A DNA stretch of 64,000 nt from NCBI GenBank assembly GCA_021324575.1, contig JAJPIW010000026.1:32238-96237 (forward strand). The letters are read 5' to 3'. Source of the stretch: Intrasporangiaceae bacterium (GTDB lineage: Bacteria > Actinomycetota > Actinomycetes > Actinomycetales > Dermatophilaceae). Positions 52,731 through 61,767 of the stretch are shown here, piece by piece. The first letter of the stretch is position 1; every line of letters begins with the position of its first letter. Below the pieces are notes generated by a model, which worked only from the letters and a program-made list of their open reading frames with translations, searched no databases and was not told the DNA's origin. Both the position numbers and the translations under genes were made by a program.

Positions 52731-53684
52731 TCAGCGCGTGATGAGCGGTGAGAGTGTCTCGCCGAGCAGGGTGACCCGACCCTCGAGGTGGCCGTTGGCC
52801 GGCAGGTTGACGGTGACACCGTCGACGCCGGTCGCGAGGATGCGCTCGTACGCCGCAGCCACCTCCTCGGGACTGCCGAGGATGGCGCCGGGCCGACGCG
52901 CGGCCAGCTCGGGGATCCGGGCGACCGCGTCGTCGATCTCGCGCTCGGCCTGCTCGTGGGTAGGCGCGATGCAGGCGCTCGTCTGGTAGGTCACCGTGAT
53001 CTCGGAGCGGTCCCGGCCGAGGCGGGCGCAGTGCTCGTCCAGGGCAGCCAGCTTGCGCGGGATGTCGTCGATCGCGCAGATCAGGTTGGAGTCGTCGGCG
53101 TACTGGGCGGCCATCCGCAGCGTCTTGCGCTCCCCGGCGCCGCCGATCATGATCGGGATCTTCCCGACCGGGGCCGGCGAGTTGATCGCCTCGTTCACGA
53201 CATACCAGCTGCCGTTGAAGGTCAGGCGCTCGCCGTCCAGCATCCCGGTGATGATCTCCAGGCTCTCTTCCAACCGCTCGAACCGGTCGGTGAAGGTACC
53301 GAACTCGTAGCCGAGAGAGTCGTGTTCGAGCTCGTACCACCCGGCGCCGATCCCGAGCTGGGCGCGGCCGTGGGAGACGACGTCGAGGGTCGTGACGGTC
53401 TTGGCGAGCAGCGTCGGGTTGCGATAGGTGTTGCCGGTGACCAGCGCCGAGAGGCGCACCCGCTCGGTCCGCTGGGACAGGGCAGCGAGCAGGGTGTAGC
53501 ACTCCAGCATCGCGTTGTCGGGAGCCCCGAGCAGGGGCAGCTGGTAGAAGTGGTCCATCACGAACACCGTGTCGAAGCCGCTCTCCTCGGCCTCGACCGC
53601 CTGTCGCGCGACCACGTCGAAGAGGCCGTCACTGCCGACGCCCGGGTAGGTGAAGTTGGGGATCTGGTAGCCGAGGCGGGTCAT
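52731..53684 (-). CDS. LLM-class F420-dependent oxidoreductase
   Basis: 317 residues: LGYQIPNFTYPGVGSDGLFDVV, FDTVFVMDHFYQLP, VVSHGRAQLGIGAGWYELEHDSLGYEF, KIPIMIGGAGERKTLRMAAQYADDSNL. These are F420-dependent TIM-barrel signatures (TIGR03560-like). Substrate unknown. It is adjacent to the aminopeptidase gene upstream by 9 bp, same direction. Confidence 0.93.
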   Translation of the reverse strand: MTRLGYQIPNFTYPGVGSDGLFDVVARQAVEAEESGFDTVFVMDHFYQLPLLGAPDNAMLECYTLLAALSQRTERVRLSALVTGNTYRNPTLLAKTVTTLDVVSHGRAQLGIGAGWYELEHDSLGYEFGTFTDRFERLEESLEIITGMLDGERLTFNGSWYVVNEAINSPAPVGKIPIMIGGAGERKTLRMAAQYADDSNLICAIDDIPRKLAALDEHCARLGRDRSEITVTYQTSACIAPTHEQAEREIDDAVARIPELAARRPGAILGSPEEVAAAYERILATGVDGVTVNLPANGHLEGRVTLLGETLSPLITR

Positions 53685-53693
53685 GAAACCAAC

Positions 53694-55022
53694 CTAACCC
53701 GCCCCTCTCCTGACCGGCCCTGGGCGCGACGCCCCGCTCAGCCAGGCCTCCAGCCCGGGGGCATCGATCGGCAGCGCGTCGGACAGCACCTGCGCGCCGG
53801 TGGCGGAGACCAACACGTCGTCCTCGATCCGTACTCCGAGACCGCGCAGCTCCGGCGGCACCAGCTCGTCGTGGGCCTGGAAGTACAGGCCCGGCTCGAC
53901 GGTGAGCACCATCCCCGGCTCCATCGCTGCCCCCAGGTACCGGTCCGGCGGCGACTGTGCGCAGTCGTGCACATCGAGGCCGAGGTGGTGTCCGACCCCG
54001 CAGACGATCCAGCGACGGTGGTGCTGCCCGGCGGGCGACAGGGCTTCGTCGACGGACACCGGCAGGAGGCCCCAGTCGGAGAGGCCCCGGGCCAGGACCT
54101 CCATGGCGGCGTGGTGGAAGCCGGTGTAGTCACGACCGGGCCCGACAGCGGCGAGCGCGGCGCGGTGGGAGCGCTCGACGAGGTCGTGCACCAGCCGCTG
54201 GGTCTCGGTGAACGTTCCGGACACCGGGAAGGTGCGGGTCACGTCGGCGGTGTAAAGGGTCCGCTCCTCGACCCCCATGTCGAGCAGGAGCAGCGCACCC
54301 TCGACCACCGGACCGTCGCAGCGGACCCAGTGCAGCGTCGGGGCATGGACTCCGCTGCCGACGATCGTCGCGTAGCCCGGGCCGTTCCCCACCGTCCGGG
54401 CATGCCGGTCGAACGTGCCCTGGAGCCACCGCTCGCCACCTCCGGCCACGGCTGCGGGCAGCTCGGCAAGTACTGCGGCAAACCCGTCGACCGTGTCCTC
54501 GACCGCGCGCGAGAGCTGCTCGACCTCCCAGCCGTCCTTGATCATCCGCAGCTCGGCGAGCACCCGCCGGTGGGTCTGCGCCGCCTCGCTCCGGTCATTC
54601 GGCACGAGGGCGTCGGGGAGGTCCTGCACAGGCCGGACGGGCAGCCCGAGCGCTGCGGACCAGTCGGACGGTCCGGGAACGGCTCCGACCCAGAGCTCGC
54701 CGTGCATCGGGTCGGCGAAGAAGCCGGTGGTGCCGGCTCGTTGGGGAGCCGGCACATAGAGGGTTGCATCGTGAGTGCCGGCGGCCGGCGACAGGACGAG
54801 AACCGCTCCCTCGATCGCCGCCCCGGTCAGCCAGACGAAGTCACTGTCCGCCCGGAAGTCGTACGTCGTGTCGTTGCTGCGGATTGGCGCGTGACCGGCC
54901 GCCACGACGACGGTCGCCCCGGTCAGCGCCGCCGACAGCCGTGCCCGGTGACCAGCCGCCGCGTCCGCCGCACCGGGCTCGAGGCGAGCGGTGCGGTCCT
55001 GCGGGCCCCACCCGGTCGCCAT
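53694..55022 (-). CDS. Xaa-Pro aminopeptidase (M24, AMP_N)
   Basis: 442 residues from ATG 55022. N-terminal AMP_N domain (RARLSAALTGATVVVAAGHAPI, DFRADSDFVWLTGA) and C-terminal pita-bread M24 domain. Dimetal ligands: Asp in LLDMGVEERTLY and TADVTRTFPVSG, His in GVGHHLGLDVHD, Glu in LTVEPGLYF and VRIEDDVLV. It removes N-terminal residues before proline. The frame remains open and protein-like for 40 codons upstream (to about 55142), ending in AAGGAG followed by ATC, so the true start may be a non-ATG codon at 55142. Confidence 0.93.
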   Translation of the reverse strand: MATGWGPQDRTARLEPGAADAAAGHRARLSAALTGATVVVAAGHAPIRSNDTTYDFRADSDFVWLTGAAIEGAVLVLSPAAGTHDATLYVPAPQRAGTTGFFADPMHGELWVGAVPGPSDWSAALGLPVRPVQDLPDALVPNDRSEAAQTHRRVLAELRMIKDGWEVEQLSRAVEDTVDGFAAVLAELPAAVAGGGERWLQGTFDRHARTVGNGPGYATIVGSGVHAPTLHWVRCDGPVVEGALLLLDMGVEERTLYTADVTRTFPVSGTFTETQRLVHDLVERSHRAALAAVGPGRDYTGFHHAAMEVLARGLSDWGLLPVSVDEALSPAGQHHRRWIVCGVGHHLGLDVHDCAQSPPDRYLGAAMEPGMVLTVEPGLYFQAHDELVPPELRGLGVRIEDDVLVSATGAQVLSDALPIDAPGLEAWLSGASRPGPVRRGAG

Positions 55023-55251
55023 GTGGTCGACGAACGCCGAAACCCCGGCCAGCCGCGGGGGCAGACCTCTGCCCGGCTGGAGCGTGCCGGGATCGGCGGG
55101 CCAGGGCGTCGACTGAGGTGTCAGCTGCTTGTCGGTGTCGATCTCGTGATCTCCTTCGTCTCAAGGACCCCTCCTTCGGTGATCGGACCACGATCTCATC
55201 TCCGCGACGATGCCTCCGGCCGACGACGGTCCGGTGCGGCACGATGGATGG

Positions 55252-56136
55252 ATGACGGACCGGGCCGCGAGCAGGACAGCGGTCCTCGTATGCCAGGGCC
55301 GGGCAGCCGCCGACGGCCGGTATGCCGCGGGCCGGTTCGCCGACCCGGTCGCGTGGGACCTGCTCGATCCAGCCGAGCGAGGTGTCGTCGAGCTGGTCCG
55401 CGATGACGGTGCGGTCCCCGGACCGGGTGAGCGGATCGCGTACGAGCTGGTCCGCCGGGCGGCGGTCGGGATGGTGCCGCGCACGATCGCCATCGACGAG
55501 GCGGTCCGCTCCGGTCCCAACGCGCAGGTCGTCATCCTCGGCGCCGGGCTCGACGGGCGGGCCTGGCGGATGCCGGAGCTGGCCGGCTCGGTGGTGTTCG
55601 AGGTGGACCACCCGGCCTCGCAGAGCGACAAGCGACGGAGAGCGACCGGCCTGGGAGCTACCACCGGCGCACAGGTCTGGGTGGCTGCGGACCTAGAGCG
55701 CGAGCGGCTCGAACCGGCGCTCCGGGCAGCCGGGTTCGACCCGGACAGTGCGTCGACCTGGGTGTGGGAGGGAGTCGTGCCCTACCTCCGGGCCGACGAC
55801 GTCCGGGCGGCGGTCGGCCAGATCTCGGACCTGTCAGCGCCGGGGAGCCGCCTGGTCGTCAACTACCAGGCCAGGTCGCTGCCGACGTCGGTGATGCGGC
55901 GCACCATGCGGGTGGCCCTGCGCCTCTCGCGCCAGCCCGACCCGATGGCCGGCGAGCCGTGGCGATCGCTCTGGCGACCGTACGGCATACGCGATCTGTT
56001 GCAGGACAACGGGTTTGACCTGGTCTCCGACGCGGACTTGTGGGAGCTCTCCACAGGCCTGGAGCTGCCCGCGTGGGCCAACACCTCGTTGCGCAACGGA
56101 CATGTCGCGGTGGCCACCCGCCGCCATGGAGCGTGA
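55252..56136 (+). CDS. Class I SAM methyltransferase (PPM1/LCM-like family)
   Basis: 294 residues: RTAVLVCQGRAAADGRYAAGRF, VVILGAGLDGRAWRM (SAM motif I), VVFEVDHPASQSDKRRR (acidic residue after strand 2), TWVWEGVVPYLRADDVRAAV. The LCM-type O-methyltransferase family, common in actinobacteria as natural product or unknown enzymes. ATG 55252 is preceded by GGATG. Confidence 0.92.
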   Translation: MTDRAASRTAVLVCQGRAAADGRYAAGRFADPVAWDLLDPAERGVVELVRDDGAVPGPGERIAYELVRRAAVGMVPRTIAIDEAVRSGPNAQVVILGAGLDGRAWRMPELAGSVVFEVDHPASQSDKRRRATGLGATTGAQVWVAADLERERLEPALRAAGFDPDSASTWVWEGVVPYLRADDVRAAVGQISDLSAPGSRLVVNYQARSLPTSVMRRTMRVALRLSRQPDPMAGEPWRSLWRPYGIRDLLQDNGFDLVSDADLWELSTGLELPAWANTSLRNGHVAVATRRHGA

Positions 56137-56206
56137 TCGACCTCCTCGTCGTCCCCCCCGGAGCAGGTGCCCTCCCAGCCGCGGACGCGAGGCTACAGTG
56201 ACCGCC

Positions 56207-56836
56207 ATGACGAGCACTGAGGCGACGAACGCGGTGGTGCGCGTCGGCGTGCGCCTCCCCCTCCTACCGGACCGGCTGGGCGAATGGCTCGCCGACGCCT
56301 CGGCATACGACGCGGCCGGCGTCGATGCGATCTGGCTCGAGGTCGACACGGAGACCGGGCTGGCCCCCCTCGCACTGCTCGCCGCCCTCGCCGTCACGAC
56401 CTACCGGTCGCGGCTGGTCCTGTCGGTCGATGCCGATGACCTTCCCTCGGGCTCGGCAGAGCGAATCCTGGACACCGTTCGCCGTCTGAGCCGCAACCGG
56501 ATCACCCTCGTCGGCGCTGCCGAAGGGCTCGACGAGATCGTCGACCGGGTGGGCGTCGTCCCGGTTCTCGCGCGCGGCGAGAGCGCCACCGACGTCGGGA
56601 TCGACGACGACCCGCCCACGCTCGTTGCCGCGCGGAGCAGGGACGACGCCGATGGCGAACGCTGGCTGAAGACGACCTCGCCCGAGGACCGGGCAGCGTG
56701 GCAGGTGACCCTCTCCGATGCCACCGACCAGGGCGTGGCTGGCGTCGTCGTCGACGCGAGCCCGGTCCTCATCGACATCCTGCGCAACCCTGTTCCGACG
56801 GGCGACCGCCACGAGATGCACATCGCGACGGGCTGA
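56207..56836 (+). CDS. Short luciferase-like (LLM-like) protein, divergent
   Basis: 209 residues, about two thirds of a normal LLM protein. The order VGVRLPLLPDRLGEWLADAS, AAGVDAIWLEVDTETGLAPL, ALAVTTYRSRLVLSVDADD, VRRLSRNRITLVGAAEGLD follows the first strands of an LLM barrel, with 'LATLDRLSGGRL' replaced by VRRLSRNRIT. The end (QGVAGVVVDASPVLIDILRNP) looks like its last helix. The cofactor-binding middle is mostly lost. Function uncertain: degenerated or miniaturised enzyme. Confidence 0.6.
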   Translation: MTSTEATNAVVRVGVRLPLLPDRLGEWLADASAYDAAGVDAIWLEVDTETGLAPLALLAALAVTTYRSRLVLSVDADDLPSGSAERILDTVRRLSRNRITLVGAAEGLDEIVDRVGVVPVLARGESATDVGIDDDPPTLVAARSRDDADGERWLKTTSPEDRAAWQVTLSDATDQGVAGVVVDASPVLIDILRNPVPTGDRHEMHIATG

Positions 56837-56942
56837 TGCGAGGGCCGGTCGTGACCTCAGGATCCGCATCCGCGGAGTCGGCGAAGCGTGGCCATTCCGC
56901 ATTCGCGACTACTTTGGTGAGTCATCAGGCCGTCCCCGGTGA

Positions 56943-56974
56943 ACCACCCCTAGGGGTGATTGACCCTGGGTGGT
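56943..56974 (+). promoter_or_regulatory. Palindromic element upstream of the formate dehydrogenase operon
   Basis: CACCCCTAGGGGTG (56945-56958) is a perfect 14-bp palindrome; ACCACCC (56943-56949) and GGGTGGT (56968-56974) form a second, wider inverted pair around it. It lies about 83 bp before the start of the catalytic subunit gene, within the only noncoding gap (56837-57056) of the region. A site for a regulator such as a molybdate, oxygen or formate-sensing factor is possible; the factor is unknown. Confidence 0.5.
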
Positions 56975-57056
56975 CGCACCACCACTATGTCCTCACCAAT
57001 CGGGCTCGCCGCGCGGCCCCATCGAAGCACCGCGCGGGATGAACGGAGGCATGGCG

Positions 57057-60000
57057 ATGGAGCAGATCTCCCGACGGACGTTCCTCGGCGCTACGGCGCT
57101 GGGTGTGGGCGTCTCCGTCCTGGGCTTCGACACGGCATACGCCAGCGAGGTCAAGCGCCATCTCCGCATCGAGGGCGCCACCGTCTCGCACTCGGTCTGC
57201 CCCTACTGCGCCACCGGTTGCGCGCTGCTCGCCTACACCAAGAAGGTCGGCGACAAGACCGAGCTGCTCCAGATCGAGGGCAACCCTGACAGCCCGGTCA
57301 ACGAGGGGTGCCTGTGCCCCAAGGGCGCCACCTCGCTCTTCCTCGCGACCGCCAAGGACCGGGTCAAGGCCCCGATGTACCGCAAGGCGGGGGCCAAGGA
57401 GTGGCAGGAGGTCTCCTGGGACTTCGCGCTGAACAACCTGGCCCGCAAGATCAAGGACTCGCGCGACCGCACCTTCGTCACCCAGGACGCCAGCGGCAAC
57501 ACGGTGAACCGGTTCGAGGGGGTCGGCTTCGCCGGCGGGGCAGCCTTCTCCAACGAGGAGGGCTACTTCACCCTCAAGGTCCTGCGCGGCCTCGGCATGG
57601 TGCACATCGACCAACAGGCTCGAACTTGACACGGTCCCACGGTGGCCAGTTTGGCCGCCACCTTCGGTCGTGGAGCCATGACCAACCACTGGCGCGACAT
57701 CCAGCACGCAGACCTGGTGCTCATCAACGGAGGCAACCCCGCTGAGGCGCACCCGGTCGGCTTCCGCTGGGTGATCAAGGCCAAGATCAACGGTGCGAAG
57801 CTGGTTCACGTCGACCCACGCTTCACGCGGACCTCCGCCGTGTCCGACGTGCACCTGCGCACCCGGACCGGAACCGACGTCGCCTTCTTCGGCGGCCTCA
57901 TGAACTACGTGCTGAGCAACAACCTGTACCACCGGGACTACGTCGAGTGGGCCACCAACGCCGCTTTCGTGGTCGACGACAGGTACTCGTTCAACGACGG
58001 GATGTTCAACGGCTTCGACGCGGCCAAAGGCCAGTACGACCCCACCGTCTGGGCCTATGAGAAGGACGCCACCGGCCACGCGAAGGTCGACCTCAACCAT
58101 CCCCGCTCGGTGCTCAACCTGCTTCGCAAGCACTACAGCCGCTACACCCCCGAGATGGTCGAGCGGATCACCGGCATACCGCAGGCCCAGTTCCTCCAGG
58201 TCGCCAAGATGGTCGGCGAGATGGGCCGCCCCGACAAGGTGATGACCTTCGTCTACGCCGTCGGGATGACCCACCACACCACCGGCGTGCAGGGCATCCG
58301 CTCGGGTGCCATGCTCCAGCTCCTGCTGGGCAACATCGGCAAGCCGGGCGGCGGCGTGAACGCCCTCCGTGGCCACTCCAACATCCAGGGCAACACCGAC
58401 CACGCAATCGTCTGGGAGATCCTCCCGGGCTACCTGAAGATCCCCGTCCCCGGCCAGAAGACCATCGCGGACTACCTGAAGGCGAGCGCATCGACCAAGG
58501 CGCGACCCGATGCCGTCAACTTCTTCGGCGAGAACTACGGCAGCTTCATCGTCAGCCTGCTCAAGGCGTGGTACGGCCCAGCCGCGACCAAGGCGAACAA
58601 GTTCGCCTTCGACTACCTCCCCAAGCCGGCGGGCAACTCGTCCTGGATGACGATGTTCGAGCGATCCCTCGCCGGGAAGATGGACGGTCTGATCCTCTCC
58701 GGCTACAGCGCCACGAGCGTGGGCCCCGACAGCAACAAGATCATCAAGGCGCTCTCCTCGCTGAAGTGGCTGGCGGTCATGGACCCGCTCCCCACCACTG
58801 GTGCGGAGTTCTGGCGGGCCCCGGACGTCAACTCCGCGGACGTCCAGACCGAGGTGTTCATGCTTCCGGCGACCCACTGGGTCGAGAAGGAGGGGTCGTT
58901 CGTCAACAGCGGCCGGGTCGTGCAGTGGAAGGACCAGGTCATCCCGCCCGAGGGCCAGGCCATGCACGACCACTGGTTCGCCGCGGAGCTCTTCCACCGG
59001 ATCCGCGTCCTGTACCAGCAGGAGGGTGGCAAGTTCCCCGACCCGATCCGCGACCTCACCATGGACTATGCGGACCCGCGCAAGCCGACGCTGGACGAGG
59101 TGGCCCAGGAGATCAACGGCCGAGACCTCACCACCGGCAAGCGACTGGAGTCCTTCGCCCTCCTGAAGGACGACGGCACGACGACGTCCGGCAACTGGAT
59201 CTACACCGGCCACTACCCCGAAGCCGGCAACCTCGCGTTGCGACGGGACGGCATACAGGATCCGGCGACCAACGACCCGACCGGCATGGGGTTGTACCCC
59301 AAGTGGGCGTGGTGCTGGCCGCTCAACCGGCGCGTCCTCTACAACCGTGCCTCGCTCGACCGGTTCGGGCGCCAGTACGACCCCAAGCGGGCGATCCTCT
59401 CCTGGGACGCCACCAAGAAGCTGTGGGTCGGCGACGTCCCGGACTACCCCAAGGCCGAGCCGCCGGGAGCCAACGCGAAGCCGCCGTTCATCATGACCGG
59501 CGAGGGGACCGGACGGCTGTTCACCAACTCCGTCGTCGACGGACCCTTCCCCGAGTTCTACGAGCCGATGGAGTCGCCGGTCACCAACGCCCTGCACCCG
59601 ACGGTCCAGAACAACCCCGCCGTGTTCATGTACGAGGGGATCAAGGAGACCCTCGGCACGGCCGCGGACTACCCGTACATCGGCACGACCTACCGGCTCA
59701 CCGAGCACGAGCACTTCGTCACCCAGCACGTCGAGCACCTCGTCCAGCTCCAGCCCGAAGCCTTCGTCGAGGTGCCGGCCGCGCTCGCCAAAGAGAAGGG
59801 CATCGCGACCGGGGACCACGTCCGCGTGTCGTCCAAGCGCGGCAAGGTCGAGGTCCGAGCCGTGGTCACCAAGCGGCTCGGCGGGCTGCAGATCGACGGG
59901 AAGACGATCTACCACATCGGCATCCCCATCCACTGGGGCTTCGTCGGCATCAACACCGGCAAGCACTGGGTGGCCAACGCGCTGACCCCGTTCGTCGGCG

Positions 60001-60059
60001 ACGCCAACACCCGCACCCCGGAGTTCAAGTCCTTCCTCGTCAACATCGAGAAGATCTGA
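57057..60059 (+). CDS. fdhG: Formate dehydrogenase catalytic subunit, selenocysteine-containing (UGA read as Sec191)
   Basis: 1000 residues when the in-frame TGA at 57627-57629 is read as selenocysteine. Start ATG 57057 has GGAGG 8 nt upstream. Tat signal: SRRTFLGATALGVGVSVLG (twin Arg). 4Fe-4S motif: VCPYCATGC...NEGCLCPKG. Around the UGA the sequence reads QART-Sec-HGPTVASLAATFGRGAMTNHW, the FdnG/FdoG-type active-site signature. The rest follows the molybdopterin oxidoreductase fold (INGGNPAEAHPVGF, GGGVNALRGHSNIQGNTDH) with the C-terminal molydop-binding domain. It oxidises formate to CO2 at a bis-MGD Mo/W centre, on the outer side of the membrane after Tat export. An annotation that stops at the TGA would wrongly split it at 57629. 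Confidence 0.96.
57627..57662 (+). other. Selenocysteine UGA codon with SECIS-like hairpin
   Basis: TGA 57627-57629 is followed after 11 nt by a stem GGTGGC (57641-57646) / GCCACC (57657-57662). The apical loop contains AGTTT with the GU that bacterial SelB prefers; inner CC/GG pairs can shorten the loop. The 11-nt spacing matches that known for the E. coli fdhF SECIS. No selA, selB, selC or selD is in the window, so they must be elsewhere. Confidence 0.85.
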
Positions 60060-60910
60060 TGGTCGAAGGAGCCGTCACGACCAGCCCGTGGGTGGCACCG
60101 CGGCGCCGTGCCAAGGATCTCCGGGAACGGCACGCGTTCGCCGCCCAGGTGCTCGGCGTCTACCTTGCCCTGCTGGACGTCTGGGAGGAGTCCTGGGAGA
60201 ACGCCCGCACCGACCTGGACGCGTCGGCGGACATCGCTGCCTGGTCGGCCGAACACGTGCTGCCGCGGGTCGTCGCGGCGACCGCGGCCACCGGTCCGGC
60301 GCCGCTCGTCGACGAGCTCCTGGACCTGGGGTCCGCAGAGCCGGCTGTGCGCGTGCAGCTGCTCCGGGACTGGCTCCAGGGGGAAGAGCTGGCTCCCGCC
60401 TTTGAGTACCTCGCCCGAGCGACGCTGCGCGGACCGCTGGCCGCCACCGACGCGGCGGCCATCACGAACGACCCGGCATCGGGCTCCGCCCCGCGCTCGG
60501 CCCGCCACTGCCCACGATGTGGCGGGCTGCCGCAGCTCAGCCTGCGGAGCAACACCAAGGACAACCTGGCGACTGGGATCCGCAAGCTGCAGTGCGCCCG
60601 GTGCAGCCACACCTGGCCGTTCGCCAGCGCCGCCTGCGCCTCCTGCGGAGAGCTGGAAGGCGGCCGGCTGACGTTCTACTCCGAGGAACGGCCCGGCATG
60701 CAGGTGGCCCGGGGCGACAACGGTGATGCCACCTTCCCGCACGTTCGGATCGCCGCCTGCTCGTCCTGCGAGCGGTACGTCATCGACATCGACCTCAACC
60801 GGGATCCCCTGGCCGTGCCGGAGGTCGACGAGCTGGCAGCCCTGCCCCTGGACCTGTATGCGGCCGAACACGGCCTCACCAAGATCACTCCGAACATGAT
60901 GGGGTTCTGA
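60059..60910 (+). CDS. fdhE: FdhE, formate dehydrogenase maturation factor
   Basis: 283 residues. Four CxxC pairs form rubredoxin-like iron sites: HCPRCGGLPQ, LQCARCSHTWPF, ACASCGELEG and ACSSCERYV. The end LDLYAAEHGLTKITPNMMGF is the family signature. FdhE binds Tat-exported formate dehydrogenase catalytic subunits to help maturation before export. It overlaps fdhG and the next gene by 4 bp each (ATGA), so it is translated within the operon. Its place between the catalytic and Fe-S subunits differs from the E. coli order, where fdhE is last. Confidence 0.93.
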   Translation: MVEGAVTTSPWVAPRRRAKDLRERHAFAAQVLGVYLALLDVWEESWENARTDLDASADIAAWSAEHVLPRVVAATAATGPAPLVDELLDLGSAEPAVRVQLLRDWLQGEELAPAFEYLARATLRGPLAATDAAAITNDPASGSAPRSARHCPRCGGLPQLSLRSNTKDNLATGIRKLQCARCSHTWPFASAACASCGELEGGRLTFYSEERPGMQVARGDNGDATFPHVRIAACSSCERYVIDIDLNRDPLAVPEVDELAALPLDLYAAEHGLTKITPNMMGF

Positions 60911-61767
60911 TGGAGATCACACCGGGACGGTCATACGGGTTCTTCACCGACACGAGTGTGTGCATCGGCTGCAAGGCCTGCGAGGTCGCGTGCAAGACGT
61001 GGAACGAGCTGCCCGGACCCGAGCCCACGTTCGGGGACGGCTACGACAACACCGGGGAGCTCGGTGCCCAGAACTGGCGCCACGTGCAGTTCCACGACAA
61101 CGTCAAGGACGACACGTTGGAAGCCGGGATGGGCACCGCCTGGCTGATGATGTCCGACGTCTGCAAGCACTGCAAGAACGCCAGCTGCATGGAGGTCTGC
61201 CCGACCGGGGCCCTCATGCGCACCGAGTTCGACACGGTCTACGTCCAGCCCGACGTGTGCAACGGGTGCCGCAACTGCACCTCGGCCTGCCCGTACCACG
61301 TCATCCAGATGGACGAGACCAACAAGGTCGCCCAGAAGTGCACCCTGTGCTACGACCGGCTGCAGGGCAGCCTGGAGCCGGCGTGCGCCAAGACCTGCCC
61401 GACCGACTCGATCAACTTCGGCCCGGTCGACGAGCTGCGCGAGATGGCCAAGCAGCGGGTCGAGACCCTGCACTCGCAGGGCGTCACCCAGGCCTACCTC
61501 TACGGTGCCGACGACTCGATCTACGGCGGCCTCAACGCCTTCTTCCTCCTCATGGACAAGCCCGAGGTCTACAAGCTGCCCAACCAGGAGAGCTCGGTAC
61601 TGCCCAGCCGCAACGACGCCGGCGGCTACCTCGGCTCCTTCGGCGCCGCCGTGGCCGGCATCTTCGCCGCCGTGATGGCCCTGCGGCTACGTCGCCCGCG
61701 GGAGCCCGAGCCGGCGACAGCGGCCGAACCCCCAGCACCCACCACGACCGACGAAGGCGGTAAGTGA
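60910..61767 (+). CDS. fdhB: Formate dehydrogenase iron-sulfur subunit (FdhB/FdnH-like)
   Basis: 285 residues carrying four 4Fe-4S clusters from Cys groups CIGCKACEVACK, CKHCKNASCMEVCP, CNGCRNCTSACPY and CTLCYDRLQGSLEPACAKTCP. A C-terminal single helix (GSFGAAVAGIFAAVMALRL) anchors it in the membrane. It passes electrons from the catalytic subunit to the NrfD-type membrane subunit. Coexported with the catalytic subunit through its Tat signal ('hitchhiker'). Overlaps flanking genes by 4 bp. Confidence 0.96.
   Translation: MEITPGRSYGFFTDTSVCIGCKACEVACKTWNELPGPEPTFGDGYDNTGELGAQNWRHVQFHDNVKDDTLEAGMGTAWLMMSDVCKHCKNASCMEVCPTGALMRTEFDTVYVQPDVCNGCRNCTSACPYHVIQMDETNKVAQKCTLCYDRLQGSLEPACAKTCPTDSINFGPVDELREMAKQRVETLHSQGVTQAYLYGADDSIYGGLNAFFLLMDKPEVYKLPNQESSVLPSRNDAGGYLGSFGAAVAGIFAAVMALRLRRPREPEPATAAEPPAPTTTDEGGK

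Noticed and set aside
57040..57629. Reading the formate dehydrogenase as two genes or a nonsense pseudogene split at the TGA
   Set aside because: The frame is unbroken on both sides, the residue at the TGA is the known active-site Sec position, and a SECIS-like hairpin follows. Selenocysteine is the better explanation.
56985..59966. A 993-codon minus-strand frame opposite the formate dehydrogenase gene
   Set aside because: It is a shadow of high-GC third-position bias. It has no recognisable domain, and it runs antisense to a gene with clear motifs.
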